Source of the DNA: Bacteroidia bacterium Ga0077558
Lineage (GTDB): Bacteria; Bacteroidota; Bacteroidia; Chitinophagales; Chitinophagaceae
NCBI GenBank assembly: GCA_001464625.1
Contig: LNFJ01000040.1
Coordinates: 1 to 42,036 of the forward strand
DNA length: 42,036 bases
Reading direction: 5' to 3'
A program made the position numbers and the translations under genes. The notes under the pieces were generated by a model. It was not told the DNA's origin and did not search any database. It saw only the letters and a list, made by a program, of their open reading frames with translations. Numbering within the stretch: position 1 is the stretch's first letter; the number at the start of each line of letters is the position of its first letter. Below are positions 1 through 8,800 of the stretch, piece by piece.

Positions 1-524
1 TAGAAGAAAGGGCAGCAGCTGATCCTGTTTTGCAATCCGAAATAAATGCGATCAGTGAAATGCTGGAAGCTATTGCTATGGAAAATGCTGTTGCACCCGA
101 CCCTATTATACGGCCCTTTTTATTGGCTACCATCAATTATGAAGAACGGATAAAAAATGGAGAGCCGGTTACTGCACCACCGTTGCTGCATGAAAAATCG
201 ACTGCTACTGAATATGCTGCGTGGTTACAAAGAGAAGATATGGTATCGCCGGGTACTGATGATGTATTTGCAAGGATTATCGGCTATACTGAAAAAGCAA
301 TAACAGCTATTGTCTGGTTAAAGGAAATGGCACCACAGGAAGTACACAAGGATGAGCATGAACGATTTTTAATTATAGAAGGCTCTTGCGATATAGTAGT
401 GGATGGCACTGTAAATAAATTAGTTCCCGGCGACTATTTTGCTATCCCTTTGCATAGCGACCATCATATAAAAGTAACTTCCGACATCCCCTGTAAAGTT
501 ATTTTACAAAGAGTAGCCGCCTGA
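1..524 (+). CDS. Cupin-domain protein, anti-sigma-factor type (5' end outside window)
   Basis: The reading frame is open back to the left edge (codons start at base 3), so the gene starts outside the window; the first possible start inside is a TTG at 30, but coding continues upstream of it. The C-terminal ~75 residues form a cupin beta-barrel: the segment APQEVHKDEHERFLIIEG supplies the usual His/Glu metal-ligand pattern, followed by GDYFAIPLHSDHH. The part before it (APDPIIRPFLLATINYEER) is typical of Bacteroidota ChrR-like proteins in which a helical anti-sigma region precedes the cupin. From the family, it probably binds a metal and restrains an ECF sigma factor that would lie to the left; the sigma gene is not visible, so that role is inferred. 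Confidence 0.8.
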   Translation, partial: EERAAADPVLQSEINAISEMLEAIAMENAVAPDPIIRPFLLATINYEERIKNGEPVTAPPLLHEKSTATEYAAWLQREDMVSPGTDDVFARIIGYTEKAITAIVWLKEMAPQEVHKDEHERFLIIEGSCDIVVDGTVNKLVPGDYFAIPLHSDHHIKVTSDIPCKVILQRVAA

Positions 525-555
525 TCAATTGTTGCTGCTTGTTTCTAAGAAGCGC

Positions 556-634
556 TTCCGCATTGGCAGGTGTTATGCTTAAAGCAACATGCCTCGGTAT
601 GCTGTACTGAGCTTGTCGAAGTATCTCCACCAAC
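556..634 (+). repeat. Dispersed direct repeat, copy A (~79 bp)
   Basis: This stretch matches 2262-2338 in the same orientation with a few substitutions and small indels. The best conserved part is the right half, GCTGTACTRAGCTTGTCGAAG followed by TATCTCCACCAAC. Its reverse complement contains the CTTCGACAAGCTCAG core that I know as a common interspersed bacterial motif. TACT and AGTA at the two ends of the core can pair weakly. It lies between the cupin gene and a disrupted small gene. Confidence 0.75.
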
Positions 635-673
635 AGTTTGGGTATTGCACCAGTGTATATAATAGAAAGCAGT

Positions 674-892
674 TTAAAGTTCTTGCCAATCGCCGCAGGA
701 GGTATTATTATTACCGGAATCATCACAATCATATACTCTTCCAAACTGTACAGCGCCATATTCAGGAACTATGCGCCACTCTTTTTCATACTACTTTTCA
801 AATTTACAACCGGGAGGTAACGATGAAATGGCTTCTTCTTCCGACAAATTACCTTCGGTAAATTGCTTTACAATTTCTGCTGACTTATTCAT
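674..892 (-). pseudogene. Small hypothetical gene with an in-frame TAG
   Basis: Reading leftward from an ATG at 892 gives 33 residues of natural-looking protein (MNKSAEIVKQFTEGNLSEEE...), then a TAG at 791-793, then 38 further residues in the same frame (YEKEWRIVPEYGAVQFGRVY...CGDWQEL) to a TAA at 674-676. The downstream part is hydrophilic with two cysteines and does not look like random translation. I do not recognise the family. It reads as a ~72-residue cytoplasmic protein gene interrupted by one nonsense codon. Other explanations are a sequencing error, readthrough, or a real 33-residue protein. The frames overlapping it on both strands look like shadows. Confidence 0.45.
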
Positions 893-1023
893 GTTGATTT
901 CATTTTAGTATTGAAAGTTAATTAGAATTTTAGAAAATACCTTCACAGCATGCAGGCCCTAACCTTTGGCGCAAAATAAAATACTAACTTCCCTAAGGGA
1001 TACCCAATCTAAAAATTTAATCT

Positions 1024-1260
1024 ATGCAATGGGAAATTAAAAAAGGAGTGGTTACAGATGAACAAGGTGAAATAGTTTGTTTGTTGGCTGATACGGCCAG
1101 TGATTATCATATCGCATTGATCAGAAATGCTGCCCTTATGTTTGATGCTATTACCAGGCACAATAGAAGTATAGAAAATACAAGACTGCCCAGAGATCCT
1201 AAAAAACAGTATGAGGAGTTTAAGAGTTTAGAAGATAAGATTAAGGGGGAGATGCGTTAA
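1024..1260 (+). CDS. Small hypothetical protein (78 aa)
   Basis: A 78-residue soluble protein with no signal peptide or membrane segment. It starts MQWEIKKGVVTDEQGEIVCL, with a predicted beta-hairpin, then a helical, charged C-terminus (PRDPKKQYEEFKSLEDKIKG). Similar short proteins of the pattern 'W.I....V.D..G..VC.L....' occur in Bacteroidota accessory and phage-like regions, but I cannot name a function. It lies between the two copies of the dispersed repeat, 113 bp before the Bro-N gene in the same direction, so the two may belong to one accessory cassette. An 11-bp palindrome (TCCCTAAGGGA, 990-1000) lies 23 bp before the start and could be an operator; that is speculative. Confidence 0.6.
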   Translation: MQWEIKKGVVTDEQGEIVCLLADTASDYHIALIRNAALMFDAITRHNRSIENTRLPRDPKKQYEEFKSLEDKIKGEMR

Positions 1261-1373
1261 AAAGTAAAGCACATCTTCTACGTACGGGGAGTTCATTATC
1301 TTGTTACCTTCATGTAGCCAGTGATATGTTTCTTTAACAATGATACAAATTATAGTATTGAATAAAGACTGAA

Positions 1374-2234
1374 ATGAAGCAGCCCGATGCCATAAAAATA
1401 TTTGAAGACAAAAAAGTAAGAACCATTTGGGATGAGGAACAGGAGAAATGGTATTTCTCTATTGTAGATGTAATTGAAATACTTACTGAAAGTCCCAATG
1501 CGAGAAAGTACTGGAGTGTTTTAAAAACAAGGCTGAAAGCGGAAGGAAGTCAGTTGGCTACAAATTGTAGTCAACTGAAATTACAAGCTGCGGATGGCAA
1601 ATTTTATAAAACCGATGTAGGCGACACTGAACAATTGTTCCGCCTTATCCAATCCATTCCATCGCCAAAGGCAGAACCCTTTAAACTATGGCTGGCAAAA
1701 GTAGCGTCAGAACGATTAGACGAAATGCAGGACCCGGAACTAAGCATTGACCGTGCCTTAGAACAATACCTGCGATTAGGCTATTCTGAAAACTGGATCA
1801 ACCAACGGTTGAAAAGTATAGAAATACGAAAAGAGCTAACTGACGAGTGGAAAAGCAGGGGATTAAAAGCAGGGCAGCAATTTGCTACATTGACAGATAT
1901 CATCACAAAGGCATGGGCCGGCAAAACCACCAAAGAATATAAAATCCTGAAAGGATTGAAGAAAGAAAACCTGCGGGATAATATGACCAACACCGAACTT
2001 ATTTTAAATATGCTGGCCGAGGCTTCCACCAAAGATATTTCGCAAGCAGTAAATCCTGGAAGCTTTGAAGAAAGCCAACAAGTGGCGCAACAAGGCGGTA
2101 ATGTAGCCAGGGTAGCCCGGTTAGAGTTAGAAGCAAAGACAGGAAAAAAAGTAGTAACAGCATTAAATGCCAAAACAGCACTAAAGCAACTGCCAACAAC
2201 ACCGGCGAAAATTAAAGCAAAGAAGAAAAAATAA
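1374..2234 (+). CDS. Bro-N domain (phage antirepressor-type) protein
   Basis: 286 residues. The N-terminal ~110 residues (KIFEDKKVRTIWDEEQEKWYFSIVDV... to ...TEQLFRLIQSIPSPKAEPFKLWLA) follow the Bro-N domain seen in prophage antirepressors and DinD-like proteins, including the 'W.FS.VDVI..L' and 'P..P.AEPFK.WLA' signatures. The middle (~110-220) is helical and charged; the last ~60 residues are Ala/Lys-rich, ending in a polylysine tail that suits nucleic-acid binding. Bro-N proteins are thought to act through DNA binding or by relieving repression of phage genes; the target here is unknown. No other phage structural or integration gene is nearby, and the gene sits between two direct repeats, so it looks like an isolated accessory cassette. 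Confidence 0.8.
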   Translation: MKQPDAIKIFEDKKVRTIWDEEQEKWYFSIVDVIEILTESPNARKYWSVLKTRLKAEGSQLATNCSQLKLQAADGKFYKTDVGDTEQLFRLIQSIPSPKAEPFKLWLAKVASERLDEMQDPELSIDRALEQYLRLGYSENWINQRLKSIEIRKELTDEWKSRGLKAGQQFATLTDIITKAWAGKTTKEYKILKGLKKENLRDNMTNTELILNMLAEASTKDISQAVNPGSFEESQQVAQQGGNVARVARLELEAKTGKKVVTALNAKTALKQLPTTPAKIKAKKKK

Positions 2235-2261
2235 ATCATACTGCGAGGATGACAATATTTT

Positions 2262-2338
2262 TTCCGCCTTGGCAAATGTTACTTAAAAGATACATGCCTC
2301 GTTTGCTGTACTAAGCTTGTCGAAGTATCTCCACCAAC
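2262..2338 (+). repeat. Dispersed direct repeat, copy B (~77 bp)
   Basis: Second copy of the repeat at 556-634, in the same orientation. It begins 27 bp after the stop codon of the Bro-N gene. The CTTGTCGAAGTATCTCCACC part is identical between copies; the left half has diverged and has small gaps. Confidence 0.75.
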
Positions 2339-2366
2339 CGATTTAAGTAAATGAACTAAAATATTT

Positions 2367-2435
2367 CAACCATTACTCTTCAATAGTGGTTGGTGAAAAT
2401 ACAAACCTGCTTACCGGCAGGCAGGTACCAACCAC
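2367..2435. other. Intergenic region with two overlapping alternative hairpins
   Basis: Arm CAACCATTA (2367-2375) can pair with TAGTGGTTG (2384-2392) with one wobble. The same right arm is part of GTGGTTGGT (2386-2394), which pairs perfectly with ACCAACCAC (2427-2435). Inside that second stem, ACCTGC (2405-2410) pairs with GCAGGT (2421-2426). The two structures share bases and cannot form together. The segment lies between repeat copy B and the next gene. It could be a REP-like extragenic element or an attenuator-like leader; there is no T-tract typical of a terminator directly after it. Confidence 0.5.
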
Positions 2436-2547
2436 GGCATAAAAAAATTGAAATAATTTTTATCGCACTACAAAGTTTGCCGCTTTGCCACTTTATTATT
2501 TAGCTTTTATCCATTCAGTAATACCCAACAATTCCTATATTAGTAAT

Positions 2548-2820
2548 GTGAAGTTTGGAATAGAAATAATACATGACAGAAGAAAAATTCGCCTGACCGT
2601 AGAAAAGCTGGCCCTCAATGGCCTGTTAGAACAATTTGAAGTTACGGCCCGCAACAGATCCTTTCGGGTGCAAACAAACAGGCTGCTGTTACGAAACAAA
2701 GGATTAAAATTTAAAAGAGCCGATTGGAAGATCGTAGCAGGGGTAGTAAGTAACAGGACCATCCGGGAAAACATTTTTGCTGCTATAGATGCTAAAATGA
2801 ACGAAATAGAAAGTTTGTAA
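2548..2820 (+). CDS. Hypothetical basic protein (~90 aa)
   Basis: From the GTG at 2548 the product is 90 residues: KFGIEIIHDRRKIRLTVEKL..., rich in Arg/Lys and probably alpha/beta, with the segment FEVTARNRSFRVQTNRLLLR then GLKFKRADWKIVAGVV. An upstream TTG at 2485 would add 21 residues of less protein-like, hydrophobic sequence (PLYYLAFIHSV), so I prefer the later start, although neither has a clear ribosome-binding site. It has no recognised domain; composition suggests a soluble, possibly nucleic-acid-binding protein. An overlapping ATG at 2573 in another frame ends after seven codons. Confidence 0.45.
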   Translation: MKFGIEIIHDRRKIRLTVEKLALNGLLEQFEVTARNRSFRVQTNRLLLRNKGLKFKRADWKIVAGVVSNRTIRENIFAAIDAKMNEIESL

Positions 2821-2870
2821 CGGCTCATTGCATCCATATCTTTTTACATGTAACGGTTACGTATTTCAAT

Positions 2871-3236
2871 ATGCCAAAACAGATTTGTTTCAATCCCGCC
2901 GATTTTGAACCCATTAAAAAAATTGCATTGGATTTTCCCGGCGCTGAAGAATCTGTATCGCATTACGACACCCCTTCTGTAAAGATCAACGGTAAGTTTA
3001 TGTGCCGCCTGGTATAAGGTGGCGATTTTATTCCCATTCACCTCGATTTTGATTTGCGGGAACAATACCTTGAACAATATCCCGACATCTTTCATGTTCC
3101 CGATCATTACAAAAACTATAAATACATCTGCATGTGGGTGCATCCCTATAGCACTGCCTTGCTTAAAGAGATACTGGAACTAAGCTGGAAAGGCCTCGCC
3201 ACAAAAAAACAATTACAGGAATGGGAGAAGCGATGA
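2871..3236 (+). pseudogene. MmcQ/YjbR-family gene with in-frame TAA
   Basis: From ATG 2871 the frame encodes a typical MmcQ/YjbR start (ADFEPIKKIALDFPGAEESV..., then YDTPSVKINGKFMCRLV). It meets a TAA at codon 49 (3015-3017) and resumes in the same frame with GGDFIPIHLDFDLREQYLEQ, then the C-terminal half (HVPDHYKNYKYICMWV, ILELSWKGLATKKQLQEW) to TGA at 3234-3236. The total of 121 positions fits the family's usual ~115-125 residues. MmcQ/YjbR proteins have a CyaY-like fold and are thought to bind DNA; their cellular role is poorly known. One nonsense mutation, or a base-call error, is the only defect seen. Confidence 0.8.
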
Positions 3237-3332
3237 TAAATTAATAACTACCTGTAGAAGTGTATTTTCCATCTTCAGCTGGAAAAGATAATGAAGCTGC
3301 TGAAGAATTATTGCGGCCAGTTAATTTTTTGA

Positions 3333-3629
3333 TCAATCATGCTCATACCGGCTGAGCCTTGCAGAAAGTTGCCGGATCTGTTGTTGCATATCATTCATCC
3401 GTTGTAATAAATGCGTTATTGTTTCAATACCTTCCAGATTTATGTCCATCTCATAATACAAACGTACCAGTCTTTCCAGGTGGCTGAGCTGGCTTACCGG
3501 CAAAAACACTTTCTCTTCCACTATTGAGATCTCGATGAGGCCACTATCTTTTAAAGAATTAATAAAGGTTAATTCCACCTGGTGGTACTTACAAAATTCA
3601 TCGGCTGCTATCATTTCTTCTGTTTGCAT
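3333..3629 (-). CDS. cbpM: CbpM-type chaperone modulator
   Basis: 98 residues matching the CbpM family, a MerR-like helix-turn-helix fold without confirmed DNA binding. The start (MQTEEMIAADEFCKYHQVEL) and the 'F...L...GLIEI' core are typical, and the C-terminal helix (ITHLLQRMNDMQQQIRQLSA) is the coiled-coil part. In E. coli CbpM binds the J domain of CbpA and blocks its co-chaperone activity. The gene follows cbpA on the same strand with a 10-bp gap, the conserved arrangement, so the pair is very likely co-transcribed and the modulator acts on its neighbour. Confidence 0.85.
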   Translation of the reverse strand: MQTEEMIAADEFCKYHQVELTFINSLKDSGLIEISIVEEKVFLPVSQLSHLERLVRLYYEMDINLEGIETITHLLQRMNDMQQQIRQLSARLSRYEHD

Positions 3630-3639
3630 ACAAAAGGGT

Positions 3640-4518
3640 TTATTGGAGTTTACTCAATTGGGTGAACAATTCTTTTTGTTCTGCTGTAAGGTTAGTGGGC
3701 AATGTTACTTCATACGTAACATAGAGGTCGCCGGCCTCGCTTTCTTTTTTATATACCGGCATCCCTTTTCCCTTCAACCTTATTTTAGCTCCGGTTTGTG
3801 TTTCAGGATTCACGGTTAGTTTTACTTTGCCCGTCAGGGTATCAACAATTGTTTCTCCGCCAAGTATAGCCGTGTACAGGTCAATAATAGCAGTAGTATA
3901 AAGATCATTTCCCAACCGTTTAAAATGGGGATGTGCTGCAATCGTAAAAGTAATATACAGATCACCGGCCGGGCCACCATTTACACCGGGTGCACCATAT
4001 TCTTTTAATTTTATCTTTTGCCCGTTCTCCACACCGGCAGGTATTGTAATGCGGATATTCTTTCCATTTACGGTAAGTGTTTGTTGATGTGTTTGCATTA
4101 CATCCGTCAAACTAAGTTGTAATTCAGCCTGGTAATCCTGTCCCCTGAATTTTGTTTGCCTGCTGCGACCAGACCCTCCAAACATCGATTCAAAAAAATC
4201 GGAAAAGTCATGTTCCTCAGCACCTGTAAAATTTCCGCTGCCTTTGAACTGTGACCCAGCCTGGTTGCGGCGTTGCTGCTCAAACTGGTCTGCATGTTGC
4301 CAATCTTTTCCATACTGGTCATATTTTTTTCTTTTTTCAGGATCGCTTAATACTTCATTGGCTTCATTGACCTGTTGAAATTTTTGATGTGCATCTTTAT
4401 CGTTGGGATTAAGATCAGGGTGTAGTTTTCTTGCCAGCTTGCGATACGCTTTTTTTATTTCTTCTTCGGATGCAGTTTTATCAACACCTAAGACTTTGTA
4501 ATAGTCAATAAATTCCAT
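3640..4518 (-). CDS. cbpA: DnaJ-like co-chaperone CbpA
   Basis: 292 residues from the ATG at 4518 ([20 protein letters not shown]), the standard N-terminus; an upstream ATG at 4560 would add 14 residues not usual in the family. Residues 4-68 are a J domain with the HPD motif ([11 protein letters not shown]). A Gly/Phe-poor linker rich in Gln and Gly follows, then the two C-terminal substrate-binding beta domains ([36 protein letters not shown]). There is no zinc-finger region, which separates CbpA from DnaJ. It stimulates DnaK ATPase and delivers unfolded clients in the cytoplasm. Followed immediately by cbpM, its inhibitor. Confidence 0.92.
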   Translation of the reverse strand: MEFIDYYKVLGVDKTASEEEIKKAYRKLARKLHPDLNPNDKDAHQKFQQVNEANEVLSDPEKRKKYDQYGKDWQHADQFEQQRRNQAGSQFKGSGNFTGAEEHDFSDFFESMFGGSGRSRQTKFRGQDYQAELQLSLTDVMQTHQQTLTVNGKNIRITIPAGVENGQKIKLKEYGAPGVNGGPAGDLYITFTIAAHPHFKRLGNDLYTTAIIDLYTAILGGETIVDTLTGKVKLTVNPETQTGAKIRLKGKGMPVYKKESEAGDLYVTYEVTLPTNLTAEQKELFTQLSKLQ

Positions 4519-4714
4519 GTAACCGTTTTTTGCTGAGTAATCTAAAGGTACTCTTTTCACTGCAGCAGTTTTTGGAAATAAATTTCAAGCCGGCCTGTTG
4601 AAGTTTGACTTCATTTTTTTCGTGTCCGTAAAAAAAATGCCTGATGTCGCTCCGGGCATCGGAACTAAATAAATGCAGGAATGTGTAGTAAAGACTTCCG
4701 ATATCCGTGTCATT

Positions 4715-4743
4715 TTTGCATTAGTATCTTAAGCGTATCTTTC
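4715..4743 (+). promoter_or_regulatory. Candidate Bacteroidota promoter for the L,D-transpeptidase gene
   Basis: TTTG at 4715-4718 is followed 17 bp later by TATCTTTC (4736-4743), one base from the TAnnTTTG box used by the Bacteroidota housekeeping sigma factor. The start codon is 27 bp beyond the box, a normal leader length. Confidence 0.4.
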
Positions 4744-4770
4744 CATCTTTAAAAATTTGATAGTCCTATT

Positions 4771-5577
4771 ATGATAAAATTCACCACCGCTTTCTATCTT
4801 TTTTTAATAGGTACATTTTTCCTGGTACTGCAATCCTGCAAGTCCGGAAAATCAAGGACCATTTTAACCGATTTTAAATACGAAGAATTTAAAGATTCAA
4901 TTATCAACAGCAGTACTGATACTTTATTGGAGGCCAGTAATATTTTTGATGACACTAGTTTTATACCGGCAGAAGACTCTGTAAAAGCGATGCTTACTAA
5001 AATGGAATGGGTATGGTTGCAGGAGGCCCACCTGATGCAACATTTAGATACGCTAAAGAAAGGCCTGTCAAAGCAGCCGGGTTTTACGGCAGAAGAAAAA
5101 ATGATCATTAAAGAAAATATTGCCGTGGTGGATTCTTTTTTGCTGGCAAAAGATACCCTGCCTGTTACTACCTGTAAAGAAAAAGAGTGCCTTGTGTATT
5201 TAGAAATTAACAGGGCCACCCAAAAATTATATCTCTATTTAATTGGTGAATTGAAAGATAGTTTCCTGGTATCAACCGGCAAGGGGAGTAAATATGAAAC
5301 ACCGCTGCTAAGTCGCCACCCGGCGGGACCAATCTTAACGAAATATACATCCCGCAAATTTCCGGGTGGTAATTATATGGGATTAGGAAATATGCCTTAT
5401 GCCATTTTTGTACAGGGCGGCTATGCCATTCACGGAACTACTACGGGCAATTTTTCAAAACTCGGCACCAAAGCTTCGCATGGCTGTGTTCGCCTTCATC
5501 CCGACAATGCTAAAATTATTAATGCGATGGTGAATACAGTAGGGCTGGGGCAGACCTGGGTAACCATTAAAGAATAG
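4771..5577 (+). CDS. L,D-transpeptidase (YkuD) lipoprotein
   Basis: 268 residues. An N-terminal hydrophobic segment ending in LQSC at about residue 23 is a lipoprotein signal. After a helical spacer of ~115 residues comes the YkuD domain (about 145-267): the segment YLEINRATQKLYLYLIGELK opens the fold, and the catalytic motif is HGTTTGNFSKLGTKASHGCVR with His221 and Cys239. Such enzymes form 3-3 cross-links in peptidoglycan or attach proteins to it, working in the periplasm. The SHGCVR motif is intact, so the protein is likely active. It appears monocistronic: 190 bp or more of non-coding sequence on each side. Confidence 0.9.
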   Translation: MIKFTTAFYLFLIGTFFLVLQSCKSGKSRTILTDFKYEEFKDSIINSSTDTLLEASNIFDDTSFIPAEDSVKAMLTKMEWVWLQEAHLMQHLDTLKKGLSKQPGFTAEEKMIIKENIAVVDSFLLAKDTLPVTTCKEKECLVYLEINRATQKLYLYLIGELKDSFLVSTGKGSKYETPLLSRHPAGPILTKYTSRKFPGGNYMGLGNMPYAIFVQGGYAIHGTTTGNFSKLGTKASHGCVRLHPDNAKIINAMVNTVGLGQTWVTIKE

Positions 5578-5821
5578 ACGGCCCGCTAATAAGATCCATC
5601 TCCGCTATCAAAGCATTGAAACAGCACAGCTTTATTGATGGCTTTACAACAGTATTGACAGCAAACAATACCTAAACAAGTACTGTGAAGGTTGGAATAC
5701 CCACCCGACACGAAAGAAAAAATAAGCAGCCTGTTCTATACAGGATTTTTTCTATACTTAATATATTAGTGTATTTTGCTATTCAATACATTCTCCACTA
5801 CCACCACCTCAATTGCGTTGT

Positions 5822-8800
5822 ATGAAGCAGACCAAAACCACTCTTTTATTGTTGTTCGTTCTTATCCTTAGTATAGAACTTTCGGCAAAAGAACCCAATC
5901 GTTTATTTAATGACAGCACTGTTACCGCTAAGCGAAAAGCCGGGGAAGACGAAAAGCAGGCCATCGCCGATGCCATTAATAAGTACCTGGATGTAACGGG
6001 TATAAAAATTGGCGAACTGAACCTCAGTACAACCAGCGATGGGGGCAAAGAAGCCAGCGGCAATGTTTCTTTCTTTGGCTTTGATAATATTGAACTGAAA
6101 GCAGCCATGACAGCTGACCGTAAAGTAAAATCTATCAGCACCACTTTTCCGGCGGCAGCTTCGATCACTCCTCAAAAGTTGGTCAAGTTTTTTTCCGGTA
6201 AGTCATTGAATTCTTTTTTACCTAAATCCTTTCCGCTTGATACTGACATTGCCATTAAAGACCTTGCTATAGAGTTTGATGATAAAGGTGATAGCCTGAG
6301 TAAAGTAGCACTCAATTTTGGTTTAGGTACTTATGCCATTGATGGGTTTGATGGATTTGCTATTGATGGAATGTCCATCGGATTTACCCTGGATAAACCA
6401 ACATCGCCGCAGCGAAAAGCAACAGCTACTATTTCCGGTGATGGAAAGATAGGAGTGATCCCTATTAACCTGAGTGCAAACATGTCGTCAGAACCGGATG
6501 ATTTATTATTTTCTTTTACAGCCAGTAATATCGGTATATCCACTTTGCTCAACAGTTTTATGAGTGAAAGTAAAGCCGACAAATTATTACGTTTTATACC
6601 CGCCTCTTTTAAATCGAAAGAAATTACATCTGTCACCGCCAGTATAAATCCGACCAATAAAAATTTTTCGGCCCTGGCGCAAACGAGTTTTGGCGAAGCG
6701 GAGATTCAATTCAATGGTGCAACTGCAGAAGATAAATCAACCATGCTGTTTGCGGTGGCACCACCTGCCGGGTTTAAATTTTCCCAGTTAGCCAGTTCCT
6801 TATCACCCATGGATGGTATTGATCTTTCCGGCACTGCCCTTATTATTTCTACGCTGGCCGATGAAGATGCAACCTGTAATCTATCGGCATTAAAAGATGA
6901 AGGCGAATTAAAAGTGGAGGCAGGGGTGAATATTTTTTCCTCTATTAAAATGAGTGATGACCTGGCAAAGCTGCTTAAAGTAAATGCTATTAAATTAAAA
7001 GGAACGGTGAATGAAACCTTCACCAATATGAGTATGCAGGCTGCATTGGACTTAAACATTCCAATGGGAGATAACATAACGATGAAGGAAGTGGTGTTTG
7101 GTACGAGGCTCGGTACTATTAATCCTATTGAATTCAGCATCGGCGGAAAAATAGAAGCAAAGATTGGAGAAGACCTTGTTGGATTTAATGCAAGTTTTGC
7201 TTTTGCACCCATTGATCAAAAGATAAGTGGTGAATTCTTTATGGCAGCCTTGCAAAAAAAGAATGCTTCCATGGTAGCCGGTAAATTGGGGCCTGATGGT
7301 AAATCTGATTTGCCCGAATGGACCAACCCATTTGGTATGCCTGGTGTTGGATTAAGAAAATTGGGAGTTAGTGCAGGGCTTGATTTTAAAAATCCCATTC
7401 TCATCAGTTCTTTAGGATTAACCGGTGCTGCAAGATTAGGTACAGTAAATGACAGAAATAAACATATTGAAGGTGATGCCACAATTGTTGTTGATATTAC
7501 CAAACCAACTAATAGTTTGATTGATATTACCATGAAGAACATGACCATACTGGCCATGATAGAAGCCTTTATGGATAATGCAAATATCCAGGGCCAGTTG
7601 AGAACCATGTTAAACACCGGCATTGATAATGGAAGAGTTTTAGTAGTACCGGTTGATGGAGTGGTGGCATTTGGTAAAACGTATAACAAAGGGGTGGCTG
7701 TAAGTTGCCAGCTATCATTGGCGGGTATTAAAGGCAATGGTGATTTTAGTTTGAATGAAAGTGGTGTTGCTGGTGGCGGATCATTAGATGCTATCAATTG
7801 GGGCAATGGTGCTTTTATTTTATCCGGAAGAACGACCGATAGACCACAGTTTAAATTTGCCTATACGAAAGGCTCTGTTCCTACTTTTTTTATTGATGGA
7901 AAAATTAGCCTGCTTGGCATCAGCAGTGAAACGACTGCATCACTCGATGCAAACGGATTGGAGTTTACTACAACAGGTAAGATCGCCGATTTATTTGAAG
8001 CTACATTAGAAGGAAAAGCAAACTTTAGCGAATCATCTAAAGGAGTATATGTGCGGGCAGCATTGCGGAATGACCTGATCGCAAAATTGAATCAATTAGT
8101 TACCGGCAAACTCGATGAAGCTATTGCCAGTACAAAAAAAACATTGCAGGGCACAAGAGATAAACTGAATAAGGCAAAGGAAGATTTAAAAGAAATAGAT
8201 ACACGGTTAGCAACAAAGAGGGCACAGGTTACCTCCCGCAGAAATGCGGACCTGCAGAAAATGCGGGATGAAGCGCAAAGGGCATTGAATGAGAGCAAAA
8301 CAGTTATTGATTGGCATAAGGCCAATAATGTTGCCAGCTATAAGCGAATAAACGAATTAGGTAATTGGCCCTGGGAATTAGCGGAGAAAGGAGCTTTGTA
8401 TACGGCTATTGGATTTAATCTTGGTGCAATTGAAACAGAACAATTGGTCTATGATGGATATTCCAAAACAGTGAATGGTCTTGCAGATATAGGGAAAGAG
8501 TTCCCGGTAGAAGTAGAGCTGGTAGATCTGTATGCTGAGAAATATGCTAAAGAAGCAGCTTTCACCCTTGCGTTGGCAGGAGTGGATGTGGCAGAAGGCG
8601 TTTCTGTTGCTACTCTGGAAACCACAAAGTTTGTAATGGACCAGGCACTCGGTGGTCTGTTTGATATTAAGTCGGCTGAATTTGCAGGAACATTTGGGTT
8701 GAACAACCAGTATAAAATTAATGTCGCCTTTAATATCACCCTGGCGAAAAAGCCTTACAATTTTACTGCAGAAATTGATTTTAATAACCTGGCAAGTAGT

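Noticed and set aside
499-759. Reverse-strand frame of 86 residues over repeat copy A
   Set aside because: It translates the repeat (VEILRQAQYS is the usual translation of CTTCGACAAGCTCAG) and overlaps the cupin end; composition is not protein-like.
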